Assembly (NCBI GenBank): GCA_937907305.1
Contig: CALERQ010000016.1
Location: forward strand, 1-7,927
Origin: an uncultured Clostridia bacterium
Lineage (GTDB): Bacteria; Bacillota; Clostridia; Oscillospirales; Ruminococcaceae
DNA length: 7,927 nucleotides
Direction: 5' to 3'
Shown: piece by piece, positions 1 through 5,811 of the stretch
Layout: every line of letters begins with the position of its first letter
How positions within the stretch are numbered: position 1 is the first letter of the stretch
Made by a program: the position numbers and the translations under genes
The notes under the pieces: generated by a model
What the model saw: only the letters and a program-made list of their open reading frames with translations
Databases searched by the model: none
Told to the model about the DNA's origin: nothing

Positions 1-93
1 ACCCCCTGGGGCAAGCCCGCGCTGGGTTACAAGACCCGCGACAAGCACAAGGCCTCTGACAAGTTCATCGTCAAGCGCCGCAACGCGAAATAA
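1..93 (+). CDS. rplB: Large ribosomal subunit protein L2 (uL2), C-terminal end only
   Basis: This is the last 30 codons of L2, cut by the left edge of the window and ending in TAA at 91-93. The visible tail begins TPWGKPALGYKTR and ends DKFIVKRRNAK, matching the very basic C-terminal tail of bacterial L2. The family is a primary 23S rRNA-binding protein needed for subunit association and peptidyl transferase activity. It lies 26 bases upstream of rpsS, as expected in the S10 cluster. The first base of the window is in codon phase. The functional core of the protein lies outside the window, so only the tail can be judged, and it looks intact. Confidence 0.95.
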   Translation, partial: TPWGKPALGYKTRDKHKASDKFIVKRRNAK

Positions 94-119
94 CCGCGAG
101 GAAAGGAGGATATTGAACT

Positions 120-389
120 ATGAGCAGAAGTATCAAAAAAGGACCTTTTGTGCAGCCTAAGCTGCTGGCAAGAGTACAAGCCATGAACGAGGCGGGCGAA
201 AAGCGCGTCCTCAAGACCTGGAGCCGTGCCTCCACAATATTCCCTGACTTCGTCGGTCACACCATTGCTGTGCATGACGGACGCAAGCATGTACCGGTAT
301 ATGTCACCGAGGATATGGTTGGCCACAAGCTGGGCGAATTTGCCCCCACCCGTACCTTCCGCGGCCACGCCGGCGCCAAGAAATCTTAA
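120..389 (+). CDS. rpsS: Small ribosomal subunit protein S19 (uS19)
   Basis: The 89-residue protein has the length usual for the family. It starts MSRSIKKGPFV and carries the S19 block STIFPDFVGHTIAVHDGRKH (about residues 38-57), then PVYVTEDMVGHKLGEFAPTRTFRGH. S19 sits in the head of the 30S subunit, pairs with S13 and contacts 16S rRNA near the A-site finger. The ATG follows AAAGGAGG (102-109) with a 10-base spacer, so the start is clear. It lies between rplB and rplV, its standard position. The protein ends KKS; no residue of the conserved blocks appears missing. Confidence 0.98.
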   Translation: MSRSIKKGPFVQPKLLARVQAMNEAGEKRVLKTWSRASTIFPDFVGHTIAVHDGRKHVPVYVTEDMVGHKLGEFAPTRTFRGHAGAKKS

Positions 390-415
390 AATAGGACCGA
401 AAGGAGGAAAAACAC

Positions 416-751
416 ATGGAAGCTAAGGCTTATCTCAGACATGCGCGCATCTCGCCCCGCAAGGTACAGATCGTGCTGGATCTGATCCGCAACAAGCCTG
501 TTGAAGAAGCGACCGCTATCCTGGCCCTGACCCCCAAGGCAGCCTGTGAGCCCCTGGCCAAGCTGCTGAAGAGCGCCATTGCCAATGCGGAGAACAACTT
601 TAACATGGACAAGAAGAATCTTTATGTCGCAGAGTGTTTTGTCTGCCCCGGTCCTATGCTCAAGAGAATTCGTCCCAGAGCACAGGGCAGAGCATTCCGC
701 GTGATGAAGAGAACCTCTCACGTGACTATGGTTCTGCGTGAAAAAGAATAA
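416..751 (+). CDS. rplV: Large ribosomal subunit protein L22 (uL22)
   Basis: This 111-residue protein starts MEAKAYLRHARISPRKVQ, the typical L22 opening (RxSPRK). It ends with the conserved block CPGPMLKRIRPRAQGRAFRV followed by MKRTSHVTMVL. L22 binds 23S rRNA, and its long beta-hairpin (here about residues 80-97) lines the nascent peptide exit tunnel. In E. coli, loss of Met-Lys-Arg at the hairpin tip gives macrolide resistance. Here residues 81-84 read MLKR, so that deletion is absent. The start is fixed by AAGGAGG at 401-407, eight bases before the ATG. The spacer to rpsS is 26 bases and to rpsC 21 bases. Confidence 0.98.
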   Translation: MEAKAYLRHARISPRKVQIVLDLIRNKPVEEATAILALTPKAACEPLAKLLKSAIANAENNFNMDKKNLYVAECFVCPGPMLKRIRPRAQGRAFRVMKRTSHVTMVLREKE

Positions 752-772
752 GCTGAAAGAAGGAGGTAAACT

Positions 773-1471
773 ATGGGACAGAAAGTAAATCCCCACGGTC
801 TTCGCGTGGGCGTAATCAAGGATTGGGATTCCCGCTGGTTTGCTCGTGATAACGCTTTCGGCGATATCTTGGTCGAGGACTATAACCTGCGTAAATTCCT
901 GAAGAAGAAACTGTATGATGCCGGCGTTCCCAAGATCGAGATCGAGAGAACCGCCGATAAGGTTCGCATCAACATCCACTGTGCCCGTCCCGGTATCGTT
1001 ATCGGCAAGGGCGGCGCGGAGATTGAAAAGCTGCGCGCTGAGTGCGAGGCCCTGGTAAACAAGGGCAAGACCCAGAAGCTGACCGTACTGCCCCTGGGCG
1101 TCATCGAGGTAAAGAGCCCCGATAAGAATGCTCAGCTGGTAGCCGAGAACATTGCCGCCCAGCTGGAGGGTCGTGTATCCTTCCGCCGCGCTATGAAGCA
1201 GGCCATCGGCCGCGCCATGAAGCCCATGGGCCGCGAGCCCGGCGCCAAGGGCATCAAGACTCAGTGCTCCGGCCGTCTGGGCGGCGCTGAGATCGCCCGC
1301 GTAGAGCAGTACCATGAGGGTACCATCCCGCTGCAGACCCTGCGTGCCGACATTGACTACGGCTTTGCAGAGGCTGCCACCACCTACGGCCGCATCGGCG
1401 TTAAGGTTTGGATCTATGCCGGTGAGGTGCTGCAGGACCGTAAGCCCAAGAAGGAAGGAGGCCGCAAGTAA
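773..1471 (+). CDS. rpsC: Small ribosomal subunit protein S3 (uS3)
   Basis: The 232-residue protein is close in length to E. coli S3. It begins MGQKVNPHGLRVGVIKDWDS and contains a type 2 KH RNA-binding domain with the GIVIGKGG loop at about residues 74-81. The C-terminal S3 domain includes RRAMKQAIGRAMKPMGREPGAKG and CSGRLGGAEIAR. S3 sits in the 30S head at the mRNA entry channel and contributes to mRNA helicase activity. AAGGAGGT precedes the ATG. Its stop TAA overlaps the next gene's ATG by one base. The basic tail PKKEGGRK is encoded by codons that also form the rplP ribosome binding site (AAGGAGG, 1455-1461). Confidence 0.98.
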   Translation: MGQKVNPHGLRVGVIKDWDSRWFARDNAFGDILVEDYNLRKFLKKKLYDAGVPKIEIERTADKVRINIHCARPGIVIGKGGAEIEKLRAECEALVNKGKTQKLTVLPLGVIEVKSPDKNAQLVAENIAAQLEGRVSFRRAMKQAIGRAMKPMGREPGAKGIKTQCSGRLGGAEIARVEQYHEGTIPLQTLRADIDYGFAEAATTYGRIGVKVWIYAGEVLQDRKPKKEGGRK

Positions 1472-1896
1472 TGCTGTTGCCCAAAAGAGTAAAATATCGT
1501 CGCGTTCAGCGCGGTCGTCTGACCGGTAAGGCACTGCGCGGCAACACCATCTCCAATGGTGAGTATGGTCTGCAGGCCCTGGAGCCCGCCTGGATCACTT
1601 CCAACCAGATCGAGGCCGCCCGTATCGCCATGACCCGTTACATCAAGCGTGGCGGTCAGGTATGGATCAAGATCTTCCCCGATAAGCCCGTAACCGCCAA
1701 GCCCGCTGAGACCCGAATGGGTTCCGGTAAGGGCAGCCCTGAGTACTGGGTAGCGGTCGTTAAGCCCGGCCGCATCCTGTTTGAGATGGGCGGCGTGGAC
1801 GAAACCATTGCCCGCGAGGCAATGCGTCTGGCTATGCACAAGCTGCCGATCAAGTGCAAATTTGTAAAGAAAGAAACCGAAGGGAGTGAAGAATAA
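1471..1896 (+). CDS. rplP: Large ribosomal subunit protein L16 (uL16)
   Basis: This 141-residue protein starts MLLPKRVKYRRVQRGR and holds the hallmark block TRMGSGKGSPEYWVAVVKPG at about residues 81-100. L16 assembles late into the 50S subunit and reaches toward the peptidyl transferase centre and A-site tRNA; the Arg82 region matches the loop that does so in other bacteria. The segment reading RLTGKALRGNTISNGEYGL is a lineage-flavoured version of the N-terminal loop, resembling clostridial L16. The ATG overlaps the rpsC stop (TAATG), and its ribosome binding site lies inside rpsC, pointing to translational coupling. It overlaps rpmC in the same way at its 3' end. Confidence 0.98.
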   Translation: MLLPKRVKYRRVQRGRLTGKALRGNTISNGEYGLQALEPAWITSNQIEAARIAMTRYIKRGGQVWIKIFPDKPVTAKPAETRMGSGKGSPEYWVAVVKPGRILFEMGGVDETIAREAMRLAMHKLPIKCKFVKKETEGSEE

Positions 1897-2093
1897 TGAA
1901 GGCTACCGAAATCAGAGCACTTTCTGCTCAGGATCTGAACAAAAAGCTTGCTGACCTGAAGACCGAGCTTTTCAATCTTCGCTTCCAGCACGCCGTAAAC
2001 CAGCTGGATAACCCGCTGCGTCTTGTCGAGGTCAAGAAGGATATTGCTCGCGTAAAGACCGTGCTGAAGGAAAAAGAGCTGGAGACTAAGTAA
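1896..2093 (+). CDS. rpmC: Large ribosomal subunit protein L29 (uL29)
   Basis: The 65-residue protein is of usual family length and is predicted to be two long helices, with the conserved LKTELFNLRFQHAVNQLDNP motif at about residues 21-40. L29 lies by the polypeptide exit, contacts L23 and helps form the docking area for trigger factor and SRP. Its ATG overlaps the rplP stop in a TAATG junction. The likely ribosome binding site is GGAG at 1883-1886 within the rplP end, weaker than the AAGGAGG sites elsewhere here. The protein therefore probably depends on ribosomes finishing rplP (inference). Confidence 0.97.
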   Translation: MKATEIRALSAQDLNKKLADLKTELFNLRFQHAVNQLDNPLRLVEVKKDIARVKTVLKEKELETK

Positions 2094-2113
2094 GGAGAAA
2101 GGAGGATATCCTG

Positions 2114-2371
2114 ATGAGCGAAAGAAACCTGAGAAAAACCAGAACGGGCGTGGTCGTTTCCGATAAGATGGACAAGACCGTAGTGGTCGCCGTTATCGAT
2201 AACGTTCGTCACCCGCTTTATAAGAAGATCGTAAAGCGCACTGTAAAATTCAAGGCGCACGATGAGCAGAACGCCTGCGGTATCGGCGATACCGTAATGA
2301 TCATGGAGACCCGTCCTATCTCCAAGGATAAGAGATGGCGCGTGGTAGAGATCATCGAGAAGGCGAAATAA
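2114..2371 (+). CDS. rpsQ: Small ribosomal subunit protein S17 (uS17)
   Basis: This 85-residue OB-fold protein starts MSERNLRKTRTGVVVSDKMDKTVVV. It contains the S17 segments HPLYKKIVKRTVKFKAHDEQNACGIGDTV and METRPISKDKRWRVVEI. S17 is a primary binder of the 16S rRNA 5' domain and is needed early in 30S assembly. AAAGGAGG (2098-2105) lies eight bases before the ATG, after a 20-base spacer from rpmC. It is the last gene of the S10 section. The 100 bases after it form the only long gap in the window. Arginine is often AGA near the start codon, as in several neighbouring ribosomal protein genes. Confidence 0.98.
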   Translation: MSERNLRKTRTGVVVSDKMDKTVVVAVIDNVRHPLYKKIVKRTVKFKAHDEQNACGIGDTVMIMETRPISKDKRWRVVEIIEKAK

Positions 2372-2471
2372 GCCTTTTGGGATCTGCTGCAAGCAAATTT
2401 GTATCAATCTATTTAACATGGATAGAACCGTGCACAGAAGCTGCACGAGTCTTTGAAAGGAGGAACGCTCT
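2372..2471 (+). promoter_or_regulatory. 100-base rpsQ-rplN gap with small inverted repeat; possible regulatory spacer
   Basis: This is the only spacer above 26 bases between the genes here, and it falls where the E. coli S10 and spc operons divide. It is visibly richer in A and T than the genes, especially 2395-2425. It holds a perfect six-base inverted repeat, CGTGCA and TGCACG (2429-2434 and 2442-2447), with a seven-base loop. It also holds the palindrome CAAATTTG (2394-2401) and the rplN ribosome binding site AAAGGAGG (2456-2463). The hairpin has no following T-run, so it is not an intrinsic terminator. A promoter is possible but only weak boxes can be seen (for example TTGTAT at 2399-2404 and TAGAAC at 2423-2428, 18 apart). 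Function is inferred from position only. Confidence 0.35.
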
Positions 2472-2840
2472 GTGATTCAGATGCAGACCTATCTCAAGGT
2501 AGCTGATAACACCGGCGCGAAGGAACTGATGTGCATTCGCGTGCTGGGTGGCTCCCGCAAGAGATATGCCAATATCGGCGATGTAGTCGTGGCTTCCGTT
2601 AAAAAGGCAGCCCCCGGCGGCACCGTCAAGAAGGGCGAAGTAGTCCGTGCCGTAATCGTACGCTCCGCGAAGGGGCTGCGCCGGGAAGACGGCACTTATA
2701 TCCGCTTTGATGAAAACGCAGCCGTTATCATCAAGGAGGACAAAAATCCCCGTGGTACCCGTATCTTTGGGCCAGTAGCCAGAGAGCTGAGAGAAAAGGA
2801 TTACACCAAGATCCTGTCCCTCGCTCCGGAAGTTCTGTAA
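2472..2840 (+). CDS. rplN: Large ribosomal subunit protein L14 (uL14)
   Basis: This 122-residue protein has exactly the usual length of the family. It starts MIQMQTYLKVADNTGAKELMCIRVLGGS and includes RSAKGLRREDGTYIRFDENAAVII and GTRIFGPVARELR. L14 lies at the intersubunit face of the 50S, forms bridges to 16S rRNA, pairs with L19 and is the site where the RsfS silencing factor binds. The start codon is GTG. AAAGGAGG at 2456-2463 sits eight bases upstream, and the next ATG (2481) would remove conserved residues MIQ, so GTG is preferred. It heads the spc section after the 100-base gap and is 16 bases from rplX. Confidence 0.98.
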   Translation: MIQMQTYLKVADNTGAKELMCIRVLGGSRKRYANIGDVVVASVKKAAPGGTVKKGEVVRAVIVRSAKGLRREDGTYIRFDENAAVIIKEDKNPRGTRIFGPVARELREKDYTKILSLAPEVL

Positions 2841-2847
2841 GGAGGTG
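2839..2847 (+). promoter_or_regulatory. Ribosome binding site that fixes the rplX start
   Basis: AAGGAGGTG is a nine-base match to the complement of the 16S rRNA 3' end. Its last three bases read GTG, which could be misread as an rplX start at 2845. Choosing that GTG would leave no ribosome binding site, whereas the ATG at 2857 lies 11 bases after GGAGG. The rplN stop codon TAA (2838-2840) overlaps the site. Confidence 0.85.
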
Positions 2848-2856
2848 TCGCAAAGT

Positions 2857-3171
2857 ATGAATCATATTCATGTAAAGACCGGCGACACTGTCGTCATGCT
2901 CTCCGGTAAGGATAAGGGCAAGCAGGGCAAGGTTCTGCAGGTAAGCCCCAAAGAGCAGAAGGTCATAGTAGAGGGCCTGAACATGGTAACCAAGCATGTG
3001 AAGCCCCGTAAGCAGGGTGATCCCGCTGGTATTATGAAGGCGGAATCCGCTGTATACGCCTGCAAAGTAATGGCTGTTTGCCCCAAGTGCGGCAAGGCGA
3101 CCCGCCTGGCCCATAAGGTAGAGGGCGACACCAAGACCCGTGTGTGCAAGCACTGCGGCGCATCTTATTAA
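2857..3171 (+). CDS. rplX: Large ribosomal subunit protein L24 (uL24) with four-cysteine tail
   Basis: The 104-residue protein starts MNHIHVKTGDTVVMLSGKDKG, with a KOW motif at about residues 6-33 and the L24 block VEGLNMVTKHVKP. L24 is an assembly-initiator protein that binds the 5' end of 23S rRNA near the exit tunnel. The C-terminal part has CPKC (Cys75, Cys78) and CKHC (Cys97, Cys100), a spacing fit for a zinc ribbon; Cys69 is a fifth cysteine. E. coli L24 lacks this pattern, but I recall CxxC pairs in L24 of some Gram-positive and thermophilic bacteria. An in-frame GTG at 2845 is part of the ribosome binding site, so the ATG at 2857 is chosen. Confidence 0.96.
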   Translation: MNHIHVKTGDTVVMLSGKDKGKQGKVLQVSPKEQKVIVEGLNMVTKHVKPRKQGDPAGIMKAESAVYACKVMAVCPKCGKATRLAHKVEGDTKTRVCKHCGASY

Positions 3172-3185
3172 GAAGGAGGATAATC

Positions 3186-3725
3186 ATGGCACGTTTGAAA
3201 GAATTCTACAAGAGTGATGTAGCCCCTGCGATGATGAGCAAGTTTGGCTACAAGAGTGTTATGCAGATCCCCAAGCTGGATAAGGTCGTCATCAATGTTG
3301 GCTGCGGTGAGCTGAAGGATAACCCCAAGATGCTGGACGCCATTGTCAGCGACCTGGGCAAGATCACCGGCCAGAAGGCTATGCCCTGCAAAGCACACAA
3401 GTCCGTTGCAAACTTTAAGCTGCGTGAAGGCATGGTCATCGGCGCTAAGGTGACCCTGCGCGGCGAGAGAATGTACGAGTTCGTGGATAAGCTGTTCAAC
3501 ATCGCCCTGCCCCGTGTACGCGACTTCCGCGGCATTAACGGCAACAGCTTTGATGGCCGTGGCGACTACAACCTCGGTATCCGTGAGCAGCTGATCTTCC
3601 CCGAGATCGAGTACGATAAGATCGATAAGGTACGCGGTATGGATATTACCTTTGTAACCACCGCGAAGACCGATGAAGAAGCCAAAGAGCTGCTGACCCT
3701 GATGGGCGCGCCCTTTGAGAAGTAA
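3186..3725 (+). CDS. rplE: Large ribosomal subunit protein L5 (uL5)
   Basis: The 179-residue protein matches the normal length of L5. It begins MARLKEFYKSDVAPAMMSKFGYKS and carries AHKSVANFKLREGMVIGAKVTLRG, LPRVRDFRGINGNSFDGRGDYN and the C-terminal MDITFVTTAKTDEEAKELL. L5 binds 5S rRNA together with L18 and forms a bridge to the 30S head. An in-frame ATG at 3144 would add 14 residues but lies inside rplX and has no ribosome binding site. AAGGAGG just before the ATG at 3186 fixes the start. In E. coli the S8 repressor binds mRNA around this junction; here the spacer is only 14 bases and I see no obvious hairpin in it. Confidence 0.98.
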   Translation: MARLKEFYKSDVAPAMMSKFGYKSVMQIPKLDKVVINVGCGELKDNPKMLDAIVSDLGKITGQKAMPCKAHKSVANFKLREGMVIGAKVTLRGERMYEFVDKLFNIALPRVRDFRGINGNSFDGRGDYNLGIREQLIFPEIEYDKIDKVRGMDITFVTTAKTDEEAKELLTLMGAPFEK

Positions 3726-3739
3726 GGAGGTAGAGAAGA

Positions 3740-3925
3740 ATGGCAAAACTGTCGATGAAACTCAAGCAGCAGGCTCCCGCTAAGTTCTCTACCAGAGCTT
3801 ACAACCGCTGCAAGATCTGCGGCCGCCCCCACGCTTACCTGCGTAAGTACGGGATCTGCCGTATCTGTTTCCGCGAGCTGGCCTATAAGGGCCAGATCCC
3901 CGGCGTAAAGAAAGCAAGCTGGTAA
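3740..3925 (+). CDS. rpsN: Small ribosomal subunit protein S14, short zinc-binding form (uS14, type Z)
   Basis: This 61-residue protein is the short S14 found in many Gram-positive bacteria, unlike the roughly 100-residue E. coli form. Two CxxC pairs (Cys24/Cys27 in CKICGRPH, Cys40/Cys43 in CRICFREL) are separated by 12 residues and should bind one zinc ion. It ends KGQIPGVKKASW, the typical tail. S14 sits in the 30S head near S10 and S3. The ribosome binding site is fused to the rplE stop (TAAGGAGG, 3723-3730), nine bases before the ATG. The gene ends with tandem in-frame stops TAA TAG (3923-3928), which no other gene here has. Some authors name this form rpsZ or rpsN1. Confidence 0.98.
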   Translation: MAKLSMKLKQQAPAKFSTRAYNRCKICGRPHAYLRKYGICRICFRELAYKGQIPGVKKASW

Positions 3926-3946
3926 TAGAAAGAAGGAGGTTGACCT

Positions 3947-4345
3947 ATGTATATCACTGATACGATTGCTGATATGCTGACTCGCATCCGCAATGCGAAC
4001 AGCGCCAAGCACGACACTGTTGATATTCCTGCGTCAAAGATGAAGACTTCTATTGCTCAGATTCTTCTTGACGAGGGTTATATCAAGGCTTTCACCGTAG
4101 TAGACGATGGAAAGCAGGGCATTATCCGTATTACCCTGAAATACGGTGCCAACAAGACCCCGGTTATCCAGGGGCTGCGCAGAGTATCCAAGCCCGGTCT
4201 GCGTATTTACACAAGCTGCGAGGACTGCCCCAAGGTCATGAAGGGCCTGGGTGTCGCGATCCTCTCCACTTCCAAGGGTGTCATCACCGATAAAGAGGCT
4301 CGTAAGCTGAATGTCGGCGGCGAAGTCCTGGCGTTCATCTGGTAA
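3947..4345 (+). CDS. rpsH: Small ribosomal subunit protein S8 (uS8)
   Basis: The 132-residue protein is of usual length and starts MYITDTIADMLTRIRNAN. It ends with the S8 signature STSKGVITDKEARKLNVGGE followed by VLAFIW. S8 binds the central domain of 16S rRNA early in 30S assembly. In E. coli it also represses spc operon translation, but whether that occurs here cannot be told from the sequence. AAGGAGGT lies shortly before the ATG, after a 21-base spacer from rpsN. Its stop codon is fused to the rplF ribosome binding site (TAAGGAGG, 4343-4350). Cys91 and Cys94 (SCEDCPK) form a CxxC-like pair, but no partner pair exists, so zinc binding is unlikely. Confidence 0.98.
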   Translation: MYITDTIADMLTRIRNANSAKHDTVDIPASKMKTSIAQILLDEGYIKAFTVVDDGKQGIIRITLKYGANKTPVIQGLRRVSKPGLRIYTSCEDCPKVMKGLGVAILSTSKGVITDKEARKLNVGGEVLAFIW

Positions 4346-4359
4346 GGAGGGAAAGTAGA

Positions 4360-4902
4360 ATGAGCAGAATTGGTAACAAGCCCATCGAAATCCCCGCCGG
4401 CATTGATGTAAAGGTAGAGGGCAACACCGTTACCGTAAGCGGTAAGGGCATCACCCTGAGCCAGACCATCGACAGCCGCATCGGAGTAAAGATGGACGGC
4501 AATGTAATGCACATTACCCGTGCAAACGAAGAAAAAGAGACCAAGAGCATGCACGGCCTGTACCGCGCGCTGATCCACAACATGGTGGAGGGCATCGATA
4601 AGGGCTTCTCCAAGGAGCTGGAGATCAACGGCGTAGGTTACCGTGCCGCTAAGCAGGGCAACGAGCTGGTAATGAACCTGGGTTATTCTCATCAGGTAGT
4701 AGTACCGGAGATCCCCGGCATCACCATCGAAGTACCCGCTCCCAACAAAGTGATCGTAAAAGGCGCTGACAAGCAGGCTGTAGGCCAGTTTGCCGCGGAG
4801 ATCCGCGAGAAGCGTCCCCCCGAGCCTTATAAGGGCAAGGGCATCAAATATGTCGACGAGGTTATCATCCGCAAGGAAGGTAAAGCCGGCAAGGGCAAAT
4901 AA
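4360..4902 (+). CDS. rplF: Large ribosomal subunit protein L6 (uL6)
   Basis: The 180-residue protein starts MSRIGNKPIEIPAGIDV and has the two tandem alpha/beta domains of L6. The first covers roughly residues 1-80 and the second 81-175, and the second includes the family signature RPPEPYKGKGIKY at about 152-164. L6 binds the sarcin-ricin loop region of 23S rRNA, close to where elongation factors dock, and is required for late 50S assembly. It lies 14 bases after rpsH, whose stop is fused to GGAGG, and 18 bases before rplR. The tail KEGKAGKGK is lysine-rich as usual. The start is unambiguous. Confidence 0.98.
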   Translation: MSRIGNKPIEIPAGIDVKVEGNTVTVSGKGITLSQTIDSRIGVKMDGNVMHITRANEEKETKSMHGLYRALIHNMVEGIDKGFSKELEINGVGYRAAKQGNELVMNLGYSHQVVVPEIPGITIEVPAPNKVIVKGADKQAVGQFAAEIREKRPPEPYKGKGIKYVDEVIIRKEGKAGKGK

Positions 4903-4920
4903 GGAAGGAGGAGTATCTGA

Positions 4921-5280
4921 ATGGTTACAAAAGTTGATAGCAAGAAGAACCGTCTTAAAAGACGCGCCAGAGTACGCGGCAAAGTGTACGGTACTGCCCA
5001 GCGTCCCAGACTGGCCGTTTTCCGCTCCGCCAACCACATTTATGCTCAGGTCATCAATGATGATCTTGGCGTAACTCTGGCTGCTGCTTCCAGCATGGAT
5101 AAGGGCTTTGACGGCTACGGCGGCAACAAGGAAGGCGCCCGCAAGGTAGGTCTTGCGATCGCTGAGGCTGCCAAGAAGGCAAACATCGAAGAGGTCGTAT
5201 TTGACCGCGGCGGCTTTGTATATCATGGCCGCGTGGCAGAGCTGGCCGAGGGCGCCCGTGAAGGCGGCCTGAAATTCTAA
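4921..5280 (+). CDS. rplR: Large ribosomal subunit protein L18 (uL18)
   Basis: The 119-residue protein starts MVTKVDSKKNRLKRRARVRGKVYGT, a highly basic N-terminus that in the family binds 5S rRNA. It ends with the signature VVFDRGGFVYHGRVAELAEG followed by AREGGLKF. L18 brings 5S rRNA into the central protuberance together with L5. AAGGAGG at 4905-4911, nine bases before the ATG, sets the start. Spacers are 18 bases to rplF and 16 to rpsE. A long reverse-strand open frame overlaps this gene and its neighbours (4207-5373), but the strong protein match is on the + strand only. Confidence 0.98.
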   Translation: MVTKVDSKKNRLKRRARVRGKVYGTAQRPRLAVFRSANHIYAQVINDDLGVTLAAASSMDKGFDGYGGNKEGARKVGLAIAEAAKKANIEEVVFDRGGFVYHGRVAELAEGAREGGLKF

Positions 5281-5283
5281 GAG

Positions 5284-5288
5284 AGGAG
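5284..5288 (+). promoter_or_regulatory. Ribosome binding site supporting the TTG start of rpsE
   Basis: GGAGG ends eight bases before TTG at 5297. There is no ATG or GTG nearby that keeps the S5 N-terminus: the first in-frame ATG encodes residue 71. This site together with the conserved start of the protein makes TTG the only reasonable start codon. Confidence 0.85.
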
Positions 5289-5296
5289 GGACACTT

Positions 5297-5797
5297 TTGG
5301 CTCGTATTGATGCATCTAAACTGGATCTGCAGGAGAAGGTCGTACACATCGGCCGCGTCTCCAAAACCGTCAAGGGCGGTCGTATCTACAAGTTCGCTGC
5401 ACTGGTAGTCGTGGGTGACGGCAACGGTACCATTGGTTTTGGTATTGGTAAAGCCGGCGAAGTCCCGGACGCTATCCGCAAGGGCATTGAAGATGCGAAG
5501 AAGAACATGGTTAAAGTTTCCCTCAAGGGAACCACCATCCCGCACGAGATCATCGGCAAGTTTGGCGCCGGTGAGGTACTGATGAAGCCCGCTCCCCAGG
5601 GTACCGGCGTTATTGCCGGCGGCGCTGTCCGTGCCGTACTGGAGGTTGCCGGTATCAGCGATATCCGTACCAAGTGCCTGCGTTCCAACAACCCCTGCAA
5701 CGTTGTTACCGCTACCTTTGAGGGCCTGAAGGCCCTGCGCACCGTAGAGGAAGTTGCGGCGGTCCGTGGTAAGGACGCAAAAGAAATTCTGGGTTAA
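5297..5797 (+). CDS. rpsE: Small ribosomal subunit protein S5 (uS5), TTG start
   Basis: The 166-residue protein starts MARIDASKLDLQEKVVHIGR. Its N-terminal double-stranded RNA-binding-like domain holds the S5 signature GRVSKTVKGGR (about 19-29) and FAALVVVGDGNGTIGFGIGK (about 33-52). The C-terminal domain follows from about residue 85, with the conserved SNNPCNVVTAT stretch. S5 lies at the mRNA entry channel beside S3 and S4 and affects decoding fidelity. The TVKGGR loop, where spectinomycin resistance changes occur in E. coli, looks wild type. The start codon is TTG, the only one among the genes whose start is visible. The stop codon is fused to the rpmD ribosome binding site (TAAGGAGG, 5795-5802). 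Confidence 0.98.
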   Translation: MARIDASKLDLQEKVVHIGRVSKTVKGGRIYKFAALVVVGDGNGTIGFGIGKAGEVPDAIRKGIEDAKKNMVKVSLKGTTIPHEIIGKFGAGEVLMKPAPQGTGVIAGGAVRAVLEVAGISDIRTKCLRSNNPCNVVTATFEGLKALRTVEEVAAVRGKDAKEILG

Positions 5798-5811
5798 GGA
5801 GGTAAGCGAAT

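Noticed and set aside
386..1534. Long reverse-strand open frame of 382 codons
   Set aside because: It lies opposite rplV and rpsC, has no ribosome binding site-supported start that I can see, and its protein resembles no family. Such frames are expected opposite strongly biased codon use in GC-rich genes.
2429..2447. Hairpin considered as an intrinsic terminator after rpsQ
   Set aside because: The stem has only six pairs and is followed by GAGTCTTT, not a run of T. A stop here would also cut the spc genes from their usual transcript unless a new promoter exists.
2418..2456. Twelve-codon open frame (ATG GAT AGA ... TGA) in the gap before rplN, considered as a leader peptide
   Set aside because: There is no ribosome binding site before its ATG, no run of regulatory codons, and frames this short arise by chance.
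3144..3185. Upstream in-frame ATG that would extend L5 by 14 residues
   Set aside because: It lies within the rplX coding end, lacks a ribosome binding site, and would make L5 longer than its family; AAGGAGG clearly serves the ATG at 3186.
3172..3185. E. coli-like S8 operator at the rplX/rplE junction
   Set aside because: The spacer is just 14 bases and is filled by the ribosome binding site; no hairpin is visible by eye around the rplE start.
4207..5373. Long reverse-strand open frame of 388 codons
   Set aside because: It runs opposite rpsH, rplF, rplR and the start of rpsE, all clear genes. Its sequence has no recognisable domain.
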